Shown one piece after another: positions 17,977 to 28,853 of a stretch of DNA of 64,000 nucleotides. The stretch is from NCBI GenBank assembly GCA_901457705.2, contig LR590083.2:3286597-3350596 (forward strand), read 5' to 3'. Numbering within the stretch: position 1 is the first letter of the stretch; every line of letters starts with the position of its first letter. The notes below the pieces were generated by a model. The model searched no databases. It was not told the origin of the DNA and worked only from the letters and a program-made list of their open reading frames with translations. The position numbers were made by a program, and so were the translations under genes. This stretch comes from Beijerinckiaceae bacterium RH AL1 (lineage in GTDB: Bacteria > Pseudomonadota > Alphaproteobacteria > Rhizobiales > Beijerinckiaceae).

Positions 17977-18030
17977 CCCCTCATCAGACCCCGCTTCGCG
18001 GGGCCACCCTCTCCCAAGAGCGGAGAGGGA
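17977..18030. repeat. Diverged half-unit of the palindromic repeat family
   Basis: The glpD-glpK gap contains CCCCTCATCAGACCCCGC followed by TTCGCGGGGCCACCCTCTCC and GGAGAGGG. It is a shortened, diverged relative of the repeats at 3496-3931 with the CCCCGC-GCGGGG hairpin kept. The rest of the gap holds nothing else recognisable. Confidence 0.65.
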
Positions 18031-18052
18031 ACGAGGAGTGGGAGGAAAAGCG

Positions 18053-19555
<1,503 letters not shown>

Positions 19556-19560
19556 CATCG

Positions 19561-20295
19561 ATGCTGCATTCGCCTTTCCTCGGTGAGCTTCTCGGCACCA
19601 TGACGCTCATCATCTTCGGCGACGGCGTCGTCGCCGGCGTCCTTTTGAAGGACTCCAAGGCCGAGAACTCGGGCTGGATCGTCATCACCACCGCCTGGGG
19701 CCTCGCCGTCATGTGCGGCATCTTCGTTGCCGTCGCCACGGGCTCGAAGGACGCGCACCTGAACCCCGCCGTCACCGTCGCGTTCGCGATCGCCTCGAAC
19801 GACTACTCGAAGCTTGCGACCTACATCCCGGCGCAGATGATCGGCGGCTTCCTCGGCGCGGTGATCGTGTGGGCGCACTACCTGCCGCACTGGCGCGCGA
19901 CGGCGGAGCCAGACCTCAAGCTCGCCGTCTTCTGCACCGGCCCGGCGATCCGCGATTTGAAGGCCAACTTCCTGAGCGAGGTCATCGGCACGATCGTCCT
20001 GCTCTTCGTCATCGCCGCGATCTCGTCGAAGGCGGTCGGCTCGCCGTCGCCGATCCAGCCGGGCTTCTCGCCCTATCTCGTCGGCATGCTGGTCTGGGTC
20101 ATCGGCCTCGCGCTCGGCGGCACCACCGGCTACGCGATCAACCCTGCGCGCGACCTCGGCCCCCGTTTCGCCCACGCCATCCTGCCGATCCCCGGCAAGG
20201 GCCCGTCGGACTGGGGCTACGCCGCAATCCCCGTCGTCGGCCCGCTCGTCGGCGCCGTGCTCGGCGGCCTGATCGTGTCGGGGCTCGCGATGTAG
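19561..20295 (+). CDS. glpF: Aquaglyceroporin (glycerol facilitator, MIP family)
   Basis: A 244-aa inner-membrane channel that lets glycerol enter the cell. Both pore half-helices are visible: HLNPAVTVAFA (first NPA) and GYAINPARDLGPR (second NPA). The Asp after the second NPAR is the mark of glycerol-conducting members as opposed to water-selective aquaporins. About six hydrophobic segments flank them. The ATG lies five bases after the glpK stop, so it is co-translated with the kinase that traps incoming glycerol. Confidence 0.93.
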   Translation: MLHSPFLGELLGTMTLIIFGDGVVAGVLLKDSKAENSGWIVITTAWGLAVMCGIFVAVATGSKDAHLNPAVTVAFAIASNDYSKLATYIPAQMIGGFLGAVIVWAHYLPHWRATAEPDLKLAVFCTGPAIRDLKANFLSEVIGTIVLLFVIAAISSKAVGSPSPIQPGFSPYLVGMLVWVIGLALGGTTGYAINPARDLGPRFAHAILPIPGKGPSDWGYAAIPVVGPLVGAVLGGLIVSGLAM

Positions 20296-20300
20296 CGGCT

Positions 20301-20533
20301 CGTCATTGCGAGCGCAGCGAAGCAACCCAGGGGCGGCAGGCCGCGATCTTCCCAAGATCGAAGCGCCGGCCCCTGGGTTGCTTCGCCTCCGGCTCGCAAT
20401 GACGGCCCAAAGGTCCTCCATCATCCCCCGTCATTGCGAGCGAAGCGAAGCAAGCCAGGAGCGGCAGGACGCGATCTTTCCAACATCGAAGCCGCGGCCC
20501 CTGGGTTGCTTCGCCTGCGGCTCGCAATGACGG
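20301..20533. repeat. Two tandem copies of a roughly 105-bp palindromic element
   Basis: Copies at 20301-20406 and 20429-20533 share the ends CGTCATTGCGAGCG and CTCGCAATGACGG, with inner arms GCGAAGCAACCCAGG and CCCTGGGTTGCTTCGC. Each copy can therefore fold into one long interrupted hairpin. Centres differ between copies, while the arms are nearly identical. Further copies lie at 28093-28200 and 51764-51859. It is a second intergenic repeat family, unrelated in sequence to the one at 3496. No coding potential was seen. Confidence 0.85.
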
Positions 20534-20537
20534 CCCC

Positions 20538-21647
20538 TCACACCGCGTCGATCATCCCCGCGAGCACCTCGAGGCAGGCGACGCCCAGCGCCATCGAGCG
20601 CGCCGGCGACCAGCCGAAGACGGCATCGGGGGTGTCGTCGTGGTCCTTGAACGGCATCTCGAGCGTCATCGACACCGCGCCGAAGCGCTCGGCGATCTGG
20701 CTCGTCGCGATCGTGAGGTTGGCCTTGCCCGGCGGCGTGCGCCCGTAGCCCTTCGCGGTCTGGAAATCGCGGGTGTGCGCGGCGAGCCGCTGCGAGAACA
20801 TCTCGAACTTTTCCCCGCGCGCCTCCGTGAAGCTCGGCACGCCGTGGAACCCCGACAGGAACACCGCGGGGATCGCCTCCTCGCCGTGCACGTCCATCGA
20901 GAAGGCGACGCCCGTCGCCTCCATCGCCTCGCGCACGCAAAACACCTCGGGGCTGCGCTCGCGCGAGGGCGCGTGCCATTCGCGGTTGAGGTTGACGCCC
21001 GCGGCGTTGGTGCGCAGATGCCCGCGCCGCGTCCCGTCCGGGTTCATGTTGGGCACGACGTGCACGGTGGCCGCCGCCAGCAGCGGCGCCGCGGCGGGGC
21101 GCGTCAGCCAGTCGAGCGCGCCCTCCATCCACCACTCCGCCATCGGCTCGCCGGGGTGCTGGCGGGCGATCAGCCACACCGGCTTCGGCCCCGCGCCGAC
21201 GGTGAGCGCGTCGATCGCCACGCCGTCGAGCGAATGGCCGAGCACGCGATGCGCGACGCCGGGCTTTTCGGCCGAGCGGGCGACGAGCGCATGATGCTGC
21301 TCCATCGTGAACGGCGCGAAGTAGGCGAACCACGCGAGTTCGCTGTCGCCCGCCCAGTCGAAGCTCAGCACGCCGTCCACGTAGCGCGTCTCGATCATCC
21401 GCCAGGTCGCGCGGTCGATGCTGGCGCGCACCTTGTAGTCCTGCCAGCCGCCCGTGAAGGCCGCGCCGCCGGCGTTGACGATGCGCAGCGTCACGTGGCG
21501 CCCGCGCGCGCCGGCGAGGCGGAACGAGAACCACTGGTAGAAGCCCGAGTAGCGATCGCGGCGGATGGCGAGGTCGACGCGGTCGCCGTCGATCGCGACG
21601 ACCTCGATGTTGCCGCCGTCGAAGGCGGCGTCGATGGAAAGGGTCAT
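20538..21647 (-). CDS. M14-family zinc carboxypeptidase (cytosolic, AGBL/CCP-like)
   Basis: A 369-aa protein with a roughly 125-residue N-terminal beta domain followed by an M14 metallopeptidase domain. Zinc ligands are visible as the H-x-x-E of IARQHPGEPMAEWW and the third His in FSMDVHGEE. The catalytic glutamate lies in MTLEMPFKD and a substrate-binding Arg/Asn region in GVNLNREW. No signal peptide is seen, in line with the cytosolic carboxypeptidase subgroup. Start ATG 21647 (MTLSIDAAFDG) fits the usual N-terminus. Bacterial substrates are unknown. It is divergent from the DEAD-box helicase and its 3' end touches the repeat pair. Confidence 0.88.
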   Translation of the reverse strand: MTLSIDAAFDGGNIEVVAIDGDRVDLAIRRDRYSGFYQWFSFRLAGARGRHVTLRIVNAGGAAFTGGWQDYKVRASIDRATWRMIETRYVDGVLSFDWAGDSELAWFAYFAPFTMEQHHALVARSAEKPGVAHRVLGHSLDGVAIDALTVGAGPKPVWLIARQHPGEPMAEWWMEGALDWLTRPAAAPLLAAATVHVVPNMNPDGTRRGHLRTNAAGVNLNREWHAPSRERSPEVFCVREAMEATGVAFSMDVHGEEAIPAVFLSGFHGVPSFTEARGEKFEMFSQRLAAHTRDFQTAKGYGRTPPGKANLTIATSQIAERFGAVSMTLEMPFKDHDDTPDAVFGWSPARSMALGVACLEVLAGMIDAV

Positions 21648-21831
21648 GCCCCGTCGATAAGGCGGCGGTGACGTCATGGGAAGCGCGCAAAGCGCCGCCC
21701 GGTCGCGGCTCCAAAAAAAGAGAGCTTTCCACCTCGCCGCGAAATCTGCGATAAGCCGTGGGTTGCCGGCCTCGACGCCGGCCAAGTCTCGCGCAGCCCC
21801 AGCGGCGCGCCCACCGAAAAGCCCCTCCACT

Positions 21832-23559
21832 TTGCCCTTTCCCAAGATGCCCCTTCCGCTCGCGCGCGCGCTCGCCGCGCGCGGCTACGACGAGCCGACC
21901 CCCGTCCAGGCCGCGATCCTGGCGCCGGAGACCGCCGGCCGCGACCTGACCGTCTCCGCCCAGACCGGCTCCGGCAAGACCATCGCCTTCGGCCTGGCGC
22001 TCGCCGACACGCTGCTGCGCGGCGAGGAGACGCTGCCGCCAGAAGGCCCGCTCGCGCTCATCGTGGCGCCGACGCGCGAGCTGGCGCTGCAGGTGCAGCG
22101 CGAGCTCGCCTGGCTCTACGCCGAGACCGGCGCCGCCATCGTCGCCTGCGTCGGCGGCATGGACCCGCGCGCCGAGCGGCGCGCGCTGGAGCGCGGCGCC
22201 CACATCGTCGTCGGCACGCCGGGCCGCCTGCGCGACCATATCGAGCGGCGCGCGCTCGACCTCGCGCGCCTGCGCGGCGTGGTGCTCGACGAGGCCGACG
22301 AGATGCTCGACCTCGGCTTCCGCGAGGATCTCGAGCTGATCCTCGACGCGACGCCGGCGGATCGGCGCACCCTGCTCTTCTCGGCGACGCTTCCGAAGGG
22401 CATCGTCGCGCTCGCCACGCGCTACCAGCGCGACGCGCTGCGCATCGAGACGGGCGGCGCCGAGCGCGGCCATGCGGACATCGAGTACCGCGTCGTCCGT
22501 GTGATGGCCAACGAGCGCGTGCACGCCATCGTCAACCTGCTCCGCTACGTCGATGCGCCAAGCGCGATCATCTTCTGCAACACGCGCGACAGCGTGCGGC
22601 ATCTCTCGGCAATGCTGTTCGAGCGCGGCTTTGCGGCCGTCACGCTGTCGGGCGAGCTGTCGCAGAACGAGCGCAACCACGCGCTGCAGGCGCTGCGCGA
22701 CCACCGCGCCACGGTTTGCGTCGCCACCGACGTCGCGGCGCGCGGCCTCGATCTCCCCAACCTCGGGCTCGTCATCCACGCCGACCTACCGAGCGACCCG
22801 CAGGTGCTGCAGCACCGTAGCGGCCGCACCGGGCGCGCGGGCCGCAAGGGCGTCTCGGTGCTGCTCGTGCCGCCGGCCTCGCAGCGCAAGGCCGATCGCC
22901 TGCTCGACATGGCGCGGCTCACCGCGACCTACAGCGGGCCGCCGACGGCGGAGTCGATCCGCGAGCGCGACCAGCAGCGGCTGCTCGAGGATCCGATCCT
23001 CGCGGAGGACGCGAGCGAGGACGATCTCGCGCTCGGCCGTCGCCTGCTCGAGGGCGCGGCGCCGGAGAAGATCGCCGCCGCGCTGGTGCGCGCCTACCGC
23101 TCGCGCCTGCCGGAGCCCGAGGACGTCGGCGACCCCGGCGTCGTCGAGCGCCGCACCGACCGGCCGCGCCGCGAGCCGCGCGAGCGGCCCGAAGCCGGCT
23201 TCGACAGGAACGCGCCGACCGGCAACGGCGGCGTGTGGTTCCGCCTCGACATCGGCCGCAAGCGCAACGCCGATCCGAAGTGGCTCTTGCCGATGCTGTG
23301 CAAGCGCGGCGGCATCACCAAGCGCGACATCGGCACGATCCGCATCTTCGATCGCGAGAGCAAGGTCGAGATCGCGCCGCGCGCGGCCGAAGCTTTCGCG
23401 GCGGCGGTGGCCGGACCCGCGCCGGCCGGCGACAACATCGCGATCGAGCGCACCACCGCGCCGGGCGGCGTCGCCTCCGAGGGTCAGCGCCCGAAGTCGC
23501 GGCCCGGCTACAAGCCGCGGCCGAAGGAGCCGCGGCGGGCCCGCGCCGAGCAGGGGTAG
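21832..23559 (+). CDS. DEAD-box RNA helicase with DbpA-type C-terminal RNA-binding domain
   Basis: A 575-aa ATP-dependent RNA helicase. All core motifs are present: PTPVQ, AQTGSGKT (I), PTRELALQ (Ia), GTPGRL (Ib), VLDEADEML (II), SATLP (III), VATDVAARGLD (V) and HRSGRTGRAG (VI). A charged linker leads to a DbpA/CsdA-like RNA-binding domain (VWFRLDIGRKRNADPKWLLP) and an Arg/Lys/Pro-rich tail. This suggests a role in ribosome assembly or cold-adapted RNA remodelling. I favour the TTG at 21832 (MPFPKMPLPLARAL) because relatives begin a few residues before the first helix; ATG 21847 is the alternative. Confidence 0.9.
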   Translation: MPFPKMPLPLARALAARGYDEPTPVQAAILAPETAGRDLTVSAQTGSGKTIAFGLALADTLLRGEETLPPEGPLALIVAPTRELALQVQRELAWLYAETGAAIVACVGGMDPRAERRALERGAHIVVGTPGRLRDHIERRALDLARLRGVVLDEADEMLDLGFREDLELILDATPADRRTLLFSATLPKGIVALATRYQRDALRIETGGAERGHADIEYRVVRVMANERVHAIVNLLRYVDAPSAIIFCNTRDSVRHLSAMLFERGFAAVTLSGELSQNERNHALQALRDHRATVCVATDVAARGLDLPNLGLVIHADLPSDPQVLQHRSGRTGRAGRKGVSVLLVPPASQRKADRLLDMARLTATYSGPPTAESIRERDQQRLLEDPILAEDASEDDLALGRRLLEGAAPEKIAAALVRAYRSRLPEPEDVGDPGVVERRTDRPRREPRERPEAGFDRNAPTGNGGVWFRLDIGRKRNADPKWLLPMLCKRGGITKRDIGTIRIFDRESKVEIAPRAAEAFAAAVAGPAPAGDNIAIERTTAPGGVASEGQRPKSRPGYKPRPKEPRRARAEQG

Positions 23560-23624
23560 AGCTTCATCGACCCGTTGCAGTCCGCTTGCTAGGCTCCCGC
23601 GATATTTCGTCGGAGATCTTGCCG

Positions 23625-24128
23625 ATGCGCGCCATTGCCTTGTCGTGTCTTCTCGCACTTTCGGTCGCCGGCCCTTGCTGGGCCCAGTCGTTCGGCGACA
23701 AGGCGCGCAACGACCAGATCGACGTCATCCCCGATGGCGACCCGGCGATGGCCGAAGCCGTCCGCAAGGCGCGCGCAACATTCCCCGGCTTCCTCGAGGC
23801 GAGCCGGCACCCGAAGCCCGGCACGGACGCCTATGCCGTCAAGGTCGGCCTCGGTCCCGCCGGCCACCAGGAGTTCTTCTGGCTCTCGCCGTTCACCGTC
23901 GCCGGCGACGAGGTGGAGGGCCAGCTCGACAACACGCCGGAGACGATCCCCGGCTACAAGAAGGGCGACAAGGTGAAGCTGCCGCTCTCGCGCGTCACCG
24001 ACTGGATGTACGTCGACAACGGCGCGATGCAGGGCAACTACTCTGCCTGCGCGCTGCTCACCCACGAGAGCGCGAGCGAGCGCGCCGCCTTCGAGCGCGA
24101 GTACGGCATGAGCTGCGTCGGCAAGTGA
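23625..24128 (+). CDS. Secreted DUF2314 domain protein
   Basis: A 167-aa protein with a clear signal peptide (MRAIALSCLLALSVAGPCWA, cleavage before QSFG) and a DUF2314 domain: DPAMAEAVRKARATFPGFL, then GHQEFFWLSPF, and the conserved GYKKGDKVKLPLSRVTDWMY. DUF2314 proteins are widespread and uncharacterised. Export suggests a periplasmic location. It lies between the helicase and a hybrid kinase on the same strand, with gaps of 65 and 117 bases. Confidence 0.85.
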   Translation: MRAIALSCLLALSVAGPCWAQSFGDKARNDQIDVIPDGDPAMAEAVRKARATFPGFLEASRHPKPGTDAYAVKVGLGPAGHQEFFWLSPFTVAGDEVEGQLDNTPETIPGYKKGDKVKLPLSRVTDWMYVDNGAMQGNYSACALLTHESASERAAFEREYGMSCVGK

Positions 24129-24245
24129 GTGTCATGGTTTACAAGCGGTAAGCCTCGTCGGCGCGATTTAGCGCGTTTCCGGAACGGAACCGCAGCGCGC
24201 GCGAGCTAGCGTGGCACCGGTCGGCATTCCGCCGCCGGGGTCCCC

Positions 24246-25949
24246 ATGGAGAGGCTTCTCCTCGCCGCGCCGCTCACCCTCGCCTCTGTCGGGGCGGCGC
24301 TCGCCGTCGTCGCCTTCGGGCTGGTCGTGCTCGCCGGGCGCCGGCGGGCGCGGGCGCATGCCGCCGAGATCGACCGGCTGTCCGACGAAATCTGGGAGCT
24401 GCGCGAGGCCTCCGCCGCGCGCGAGCGCGCCGAGGCCGCGAACGAGGCGAAGACGCGCTTCCTCGCCAACGTCACGCACGAGGTGCGCACGCCCCTGAAC
24501 GGCATCCTCGGCATGGCCGAGCTGCTCGCCGGCACGCGGCTCGACCCCGAGCAGGACACGTATGTCGCGGCGATCCGCTCGTCAGGCTCGGCGCTCGCCT
24601 CGCTCATCGAGGAGATCCTCGACTTCTCGAAGATCGAGGCCGGCAAGGTCGAGATCGCGCAGGAGAGCTTCGACGTCGTCGCGCTCGTGGAGAGCGTCGC
24701 CGAGCTGCTGGCGCCGCGCGCGCAGGGCAAGAGCCTTGAGATCGCCTCGACCGCCGCCGCCGACGTGCCGGCGCGCGTCATCGGCGACCCGACGCGGCTG
24801 CGGCAGATCCTGCTGAACCTCGCCGGCAACGCCATCAAGTTCACGCAGGAGGGCGGCGTCGGGCTGCGGCTCACGCGCGGGCCCAACGACACGCTGCGCT
24901 TCGACGTCGCCGACACCGGCCCGGGCATCCCGGCCGAGCGCCGCGTCGCGATCTTCGAGGAATTCTCCCAGGCCGAGACGGCCGAGCTGCAGGGCGGCAC
25001 GGGGCTCGGTCTCGCGATCTCGCGGCGGCTTGCCGAGCGCATGGGCGGCTCGCTCGCGCTGGCGCCGGACACCGGATGCGGCGCGACCTTCACCGTCACG
25101 CTGCCGCTGCCTGCCGATCCCGCCGCCGAGCCCGCGCCGACGCCGCACCTTTCCGGCTGCCGCGCCCTGATCGTCGCCGACTCGCCCTTCGAGGCGCGCT
25201 TCCTCGTCGAGCGGCTCGCGGAAGCCGGCGCCGAGGTCGAGCATCTCGCCGCGGTGGAGGCCGGCCTGCAACGTCTGGCGGAGGCCGACTTCGACATCGT
25301 CATCGCCGACTGCGGGCTCGGCAACGCCGAGACCCGCGCGCTCGGCACCGCGGCGCGCGCGGCCGGCGCGGCGCAGACGGTCGTGCTCTTTTCGCCCTAC
25401 GAGCGGCGCGCCTTCGGGCAGAATGCCGCGCACGGCTTCGACGGCTGGCTCGTCAAGCCCGTGCGCCGGCGCACCCTGATGGCGCTCGCCGGCGCGCGAC
25501 CGATGGTGGCGCCCCCAACGAGCCCGCTGGCGCCCGAGCCCGACCCGCGCCACCTCGTCGTGCTGCTCGCCGAGGACAACCCGGTCAACGCCCTGCTCGC
25601 GACCAAGCACCTCGAGCGACTCGGCGCGGTGGTGACGCATGCCCCAGACGGGCTCGCCGCGCTGGCGCTTGCCGAGGCCGCGCTCGACGCCGGCACGCCC
25701 TACGACGCGCTGGTGCTCGACATCCGCATGCCCGGCCTCGACGGGCTCGAGGTGGCGCGCCGCGTCCGCCTCGCCGAGATCGCGCGACAGGCGCCCCCGT
25801 CGCGTCTCATCGCGCTCTCGGCCGACCTGCGCGACGGCGAGCGCCGCTCGGCCTCGCAGGCCGGCATCGACGCCTTCCTCGGCAAGCCGATCAGCTTCGA
25901 TCGACTGGAGCGGGCGCTCGCCGACGTCGGGGTCGCAGAGCGGGTGTAG
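24246..25949 (+). CDS. Hybrid histidine kinase with two receiver-like domains
   Basis: A 567-aa membrane-anchored kinase: one N-terminal hydrophobic segment (about residues 8-30), a short coiled coil, the phosphoacceptor helix [16 protein letters not shown], and the ATPase boxes [17 protein letters not shown] and [13 protein letters not shown]. Two receiver modules follow. The first (about 305-420) has one acidic residue in LIVADS, the Asp in VIADCGLG and the Lys in LVKPV, and is divergent. The second (about 440-560) is canonical, with [21 protein letters not shown] and LGKPIS. There is no recognisable sensor domain, so the signal may come through a partner protein. No cognate regulator is adjacent. 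Confidence 0.9.
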   Translation: MERLLLAAPLTLASVGAALAVVAFGLVVLAGRRRARAHAAEIDRLSDEIWELREASAARERAEAANEAKTRFLANVTHEVRTPLNGILGMAELLAGTRLDPEQDTYVAAIRSSGSALASLIEEILDFSKIEAGKVEIAQESFDVVALVESVAELLAPRAQGKSLEIASTAAADVPARVIGDPTRLRQILLNLAGNAIKFTQEGGVGLRLTRGPNDTLRFDVADTGPGIPAERRVAIFEEFSQAETAELQGGTGLGLAISRRLAERMGGSLALAPDTGCGATFTVTLPLPADPAAEPAPTPHLSGCRALIVADSPFEARFLVERLAEAGAEVEHLAAVEAGLQRLAEADFDIVIADCGLGNAETRALGTAARAAGAAQTVVLFSPYERRAFGQNAAHGFDGWLVKPVRRRTLMALAGARPMVAPPTSPLAPEPDPRHLVVLLAEDNPVNALLATKHLERLGAVVTHAPDGLAALALAEAALDAGTPYDALVLDIRMPGLDGLEVARRVRLAEIARQAPPSRLIALSADLRDGERRSASQAGIDAFLGKPISFDRLERALADVGVAERV

Positions 25950-26026
25950 GGAAGCTTCTCGCACTATTAAGGTTTGGTGCCGATCGAAACCCGGCCAGCC
26001 GGCCTCGAGCAATGGCAAGGCCTGCC

Positions 26027-26060
26027 AAAAAAGCGAAAGGCCCGCGCGAGCGAGCCTTTC
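26027..26060 (-). terminator. Rho-independent terminator of rpsA
   Basis: Read on the reverse strand, GAAAGGC (26060-26054) pairs with GCCTTTC (26041-26035) and is followed by GC and a T run (26032-26027). It lies 25 bases after the rpsA stop. Confidence 0.8.
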
Positions 26061-26084
26061 CATATCGTTCGAGGCGAAACGAGC

Positions 26085-27824
26085 TTACTCGTCGCCCTTC
26101 TTGTCGCGGGCCTTGAGCGCGGCGCCGAGGATGTCGCCGAGCGAGGCGCCGGAGTCGGCCGAGCCGTACTGGGCGATCGCCTCCTTCTCGTCGGCGAGCT
26201 CGAGCGCCTTGATCGACACCGTGATCTTGCGCGCGCGCTTGTCGTACTGGGTGATGCGCGCATCGACCTTCTCGCCCACCGCGAAGCGGTCGGGGCGCTG
26301 GTCGTTGCGGTCGCGCGCCAGCTCGTTGCGCTTGATGAAGGACGAGAGATCCGTGCCGGCGATGCGCACGTCGATGCCGCCGTCCTTCACGTCCATCACC
26401 TCGCAGGTGACGACCGCGCCCTTGCGCAGCGCATCCGCGCCGCCGGCCTCCTCGCCGCCCGCCGCCGGCGCCGCGGCGCCGTCCGTCGAGACCTGCTTGA
26501 TGCCGAGCGAGATGCGCTCCTTCTCGGTGTCGACGTCGAGGACCTTGGCGCGGACGATGTCGCCCTTCTTGTAGTCCTCGATCGCCACCTCGCCCGGCCG
26601 CGACCAGTCGAGGTCGGAGAGGTGCACCATGCCGTCGACGTCGCCGTCGAGGCCGACGAACAGGCCGAACTCGGTCTTGTTCTTGACCTCGCCCTCGACC
26701 TCGGTGCCGACGGGATGACGCTCGGCGAACGTCTCCCACGGGTTCGACAGGGTCTGCTTCAGACCGAGCGAGATGCGGCGCTTGACCGAATCCACCTCGA
26801 GCACCTGAACTTCCACCTCCTGCGAGGTGGCGACGATCTTGCCGGGGTGCACGTTCTTCTTGGTCCAGCTCATCTCGGAGACGTGGATCAGGCCCTCGAT
26901 GCCGGCCTCGAGCTCGACGAAGGCGCCGTAGTCGGTGATGTTGGTCACGCGGCCGGTGAACTTCGCCTCGATCGGGTACTTCGCCTCGATGCCCTGCCAC
27001 GGGTCATCCAGGAGCTGCTTCATGCCGAGCGAGATGCGGTGCGTCTCGTGGTTGATCTTGATGATCTTGACGCGCACCTGCTGGCCGATGTTCAGCACCT
27101 CGGTCGGATGGTTGACGCGCCGCCAGGCGATGTCGGTGACGTGCAGCAGGCCGTCGATGCCGCCGAGGTCGACGAAGGCGCCGTAGTCGGTGATGTTCTT
27201 CACCGTGCCGTCGATCACCTGCCCCTCCTCGAGGTTGGCGACGATCTCGTGGCGCTGCTCGGCGCGGCTCTCCTCGAGCACGGTGCGGCGCGACACGACG
27301 ATGTTGCCGCGGCGCCGGTCCATCTTGAGGATCTGGAAGGGCTGCGGGATGTTCATGAGCGGGGTGACGTCGCGCACCGGGCGGATGTCGACCTGCGAGC
27401 GGGGCAGGAAGGCCACCGCGCCGTCGAGGTCGACCGTGAAGCCGCCCTTGACCTGGTTGAAGATCTGACCCTCGACCTTCTCCTGCGCCTCGAAGGCCTT
27501 CTCGAGCTTGACCCAGCTCTCCTCGCGGCGCGCCTTGTCGCGCGAGATGACGGCTTCGCCGAGCGCATTCTCGATGCGCTCGAGATAGACCTCGACGATC
27601 GAGCCGACGTCGATGTCGCCCTCGCGGCCGGGGCCCTGGAATTCCTTGAGCGCGACGCGCCCCTCGGTCTTCAGACCGATGTCGATGACCGCCACGTCCT
27701 TCTCGATCGCGACGACGGTGCCCTTGATGACGGACCCTTCGAGGGCCTCGTTGTCGCCGTAGCTCTCGTCGAGCAGCGCGGCGAAGTCGTCACGCGAAGG
27801 CGTGTACGAAGTTACGTCTGACAT
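26085..27824 (-). CDS. rpsA: 30S ribosomal protein S1
   Basis: S1 binds mRNA on the 30S subunit and helps start translation. The 579-aa protein contains six S1/OB repeats. These are recognisable from the recurrent ITDYGAFVDLGGIDGLLHV, ITDYGAFVELEAGIEGLIHV and KTEFGLFVGLDGDVDGMVHL patterns and the intervening RISLGMKQ or RISLGLKQ strands. The ATG at 27824 has CCAGGAG seven bases upstream. The gene stands alone: cmk, its usual upstream partner, is absent and a repeat-bearing 500-bp gap lies upstream. A terminator follows. Confidence 0.97.
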   Translation of the reverse strand: MSDVTSYTPSRDDFAALLDESYGDNEALEGSVIKGTVVAIEKDVAVIDIGLKTEGRVALKEFQGPGREGDIDVGSIVEVYLERIENALGEAVISRDKARREESWVKLEKAFEAQEKVEGQIFNQVKGGFTVDLDGAVAFLPRSQVDIRPVRDVTPLMNIPQPFQILKMDRRRGNIVVSRRTVLEESRAEQRHEIVANLEEGQVIDGTVKNITDYGAFVDLGGIDGLLHVTDIAWRRVNHPTEVLNIGQQVRVKIIKINHETHRISLGMKQLLDDPWQGIEAKYPIEAKFTGRVTNITDYGAFVELEAGIEGLIHVSEMSWTKKNVHPGKIVATSQEVEVQVLEVDSVKRRISLGLKQTLSNPWETFAERHPVGTEVEGEVKNKTEFGLFVGLDGDVDGMVHLSDLDWSRPGEVAIEDYKKGDIVRAKVLDVDTEKERISLGIKQVSTDGAAAPAAGGEEAGGADALRKGAVVTCEVMDVKDGGIDVRIAGTDLSSFIKRNELARDRNDQRPDRFAVGEKVDARITQYDKRARKITVSIKALELADEKEAIAQYGSADSGASLGDILGAALKARDKKGDE

Positions 27825-28092
27825 TCATTCTCCTGGAGGGACCCTGCTCGGGTCCGGCGCCGGCGGTTCTGGTGCTTCGGGTGAGCCTCGATCCGCCGGT
27901 GCCCGTCACGATCGACGGGCCACCGCATCGAAATGGACGCGGGCCGGCGCAGGGACGGCGGGCGAAGCTCTGGGTGAGCCGCGCATGTAGCAAGCCGCAA
28001 GCGAAGCGGCAAGCCGGGCGAAGGGCTGGGGCCGCGGGGCCGTCAGTGGGGCGGTTGCCTGGGGCCGTCACTCGGGGCCCGTCACTTGGGGC

Positions 28093-28200
28093 CGTCATTG
28101 CGAGCGTAGCGAAGCAACCCAGGAGCCGCCGGGCCGCCGCCGACCCGACATTGCCCTCTGCCGCCCCTGGGTTGCTTCGCCTGCGGCTCGCAATGACGGC
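28093..28200. repeat. Copy of the CGTCATTGCGAGC palindromic element in the rpsA upstream gap
   Basis: The 27825-28327 gap holds the rpsA leader and this third copy of the roughly 105-bp element (arms GCGAAGCAACCCAGG and CCTGGGTTGCTTCGC). Just before it, 28036-28099 has four imperfect copies of GGGGCCGTCA(C/G)T. The rest of the gap shows no gene. Confidence 0.8.
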
Positions 28201-28327
28201 CCATGGGCATCGTCCTCCCCTCGAACATCGCCCCCGCCGCGTTTGCCGCAGCGCGCCTCATCCGGTAATACAACCGCACGCCCACCGCCCGTCCCCCGCG
28301 CGCGGGCCCCATCACGGAGGCTGCCCC

Positions 28328-28810
28328 ATGAACCGTAGCGAGCGCCCCAGGATCAGGCTGCCCAAGACGCCGCGGATGCGCGAGCGCGAGCGGGCGGCGC
28401 GCCAGCTCGCCCAGGTCCCGAAGCCGCGCGACGAGCTGGCGAAGCCGATCGGCAGCATGGTCGAGCTCGGCACGTATGTGCGGGCGCTGCGCGCCGGCCT
28501 CGGCATCCGCCAGGCGGAGCTGGCGCTGCGCGCCGGCGTCGGCCGCGAGCTCGTCGTCCACCTCGAGCAGGGCAAGCCGACGGTGCAGGCGGAAAAGGTG
28601 CTGCGCGTGCTCCTCACGCTCGGCTTCGAGATCGTGCTCGCCCCCTACGACCCGCCCCCGCCCTGGATGCTGTGCGCCTGCGCCTTCGCCGACGCCCAGG
28701 CGGCCGAGCGCGCCGCCGGCCGCCGCACCCGCCGCAACACGCGCCGCGCCCACGCGCGGGACCTGCGGCTCGCCGCGAACGCGCGGGGGATGGTGGTGGA
28801 TGTGGAGTGA
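28328..28810 (+). CDS. HipB-like XRE-family DNA-binding protein, without HipA
   Basis: A 160-aa protein with a central Cro/C1-type helix-turn-helix: ELGTYVRALRAGLGIRQAEL, then GVGRELVVHLEQGKPTVQ and VLRVLLTLGFEIV. These steps match HipB antitoxins and HipB-like regulators. Flanks are basic: an Arg-rich N-terminal 40 residues and an Arg-rich C-terminal tail. No hipA kinase gene lies on either side; the next gene is a frameshifted gp49-type toxin. It may be an orphan regulator or the surviving half of a toxin-antitoxin module. ATG 28328 is assigned from the conserved region and the context. Confidence 0.65.
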   Translation: MNRSERPRIRLPKTPRMRERERAARQLAQVPKPRDELAKPIGSMVELGTYVRALRAGLGIRQAELALRAGVGRELVVHLEQGKPTVQAEKVLRVLLTLGFEIVLAPYDPPPPWMLCACAFADAQAAERAAGRRTRRNTRRAHARDLRLAANARGMVVDVE

Positions 28811-28853
28811 CTGTTTGCCCGGCGGTCTGGCTTGTAGTTAGCTGCCGGAGGTC

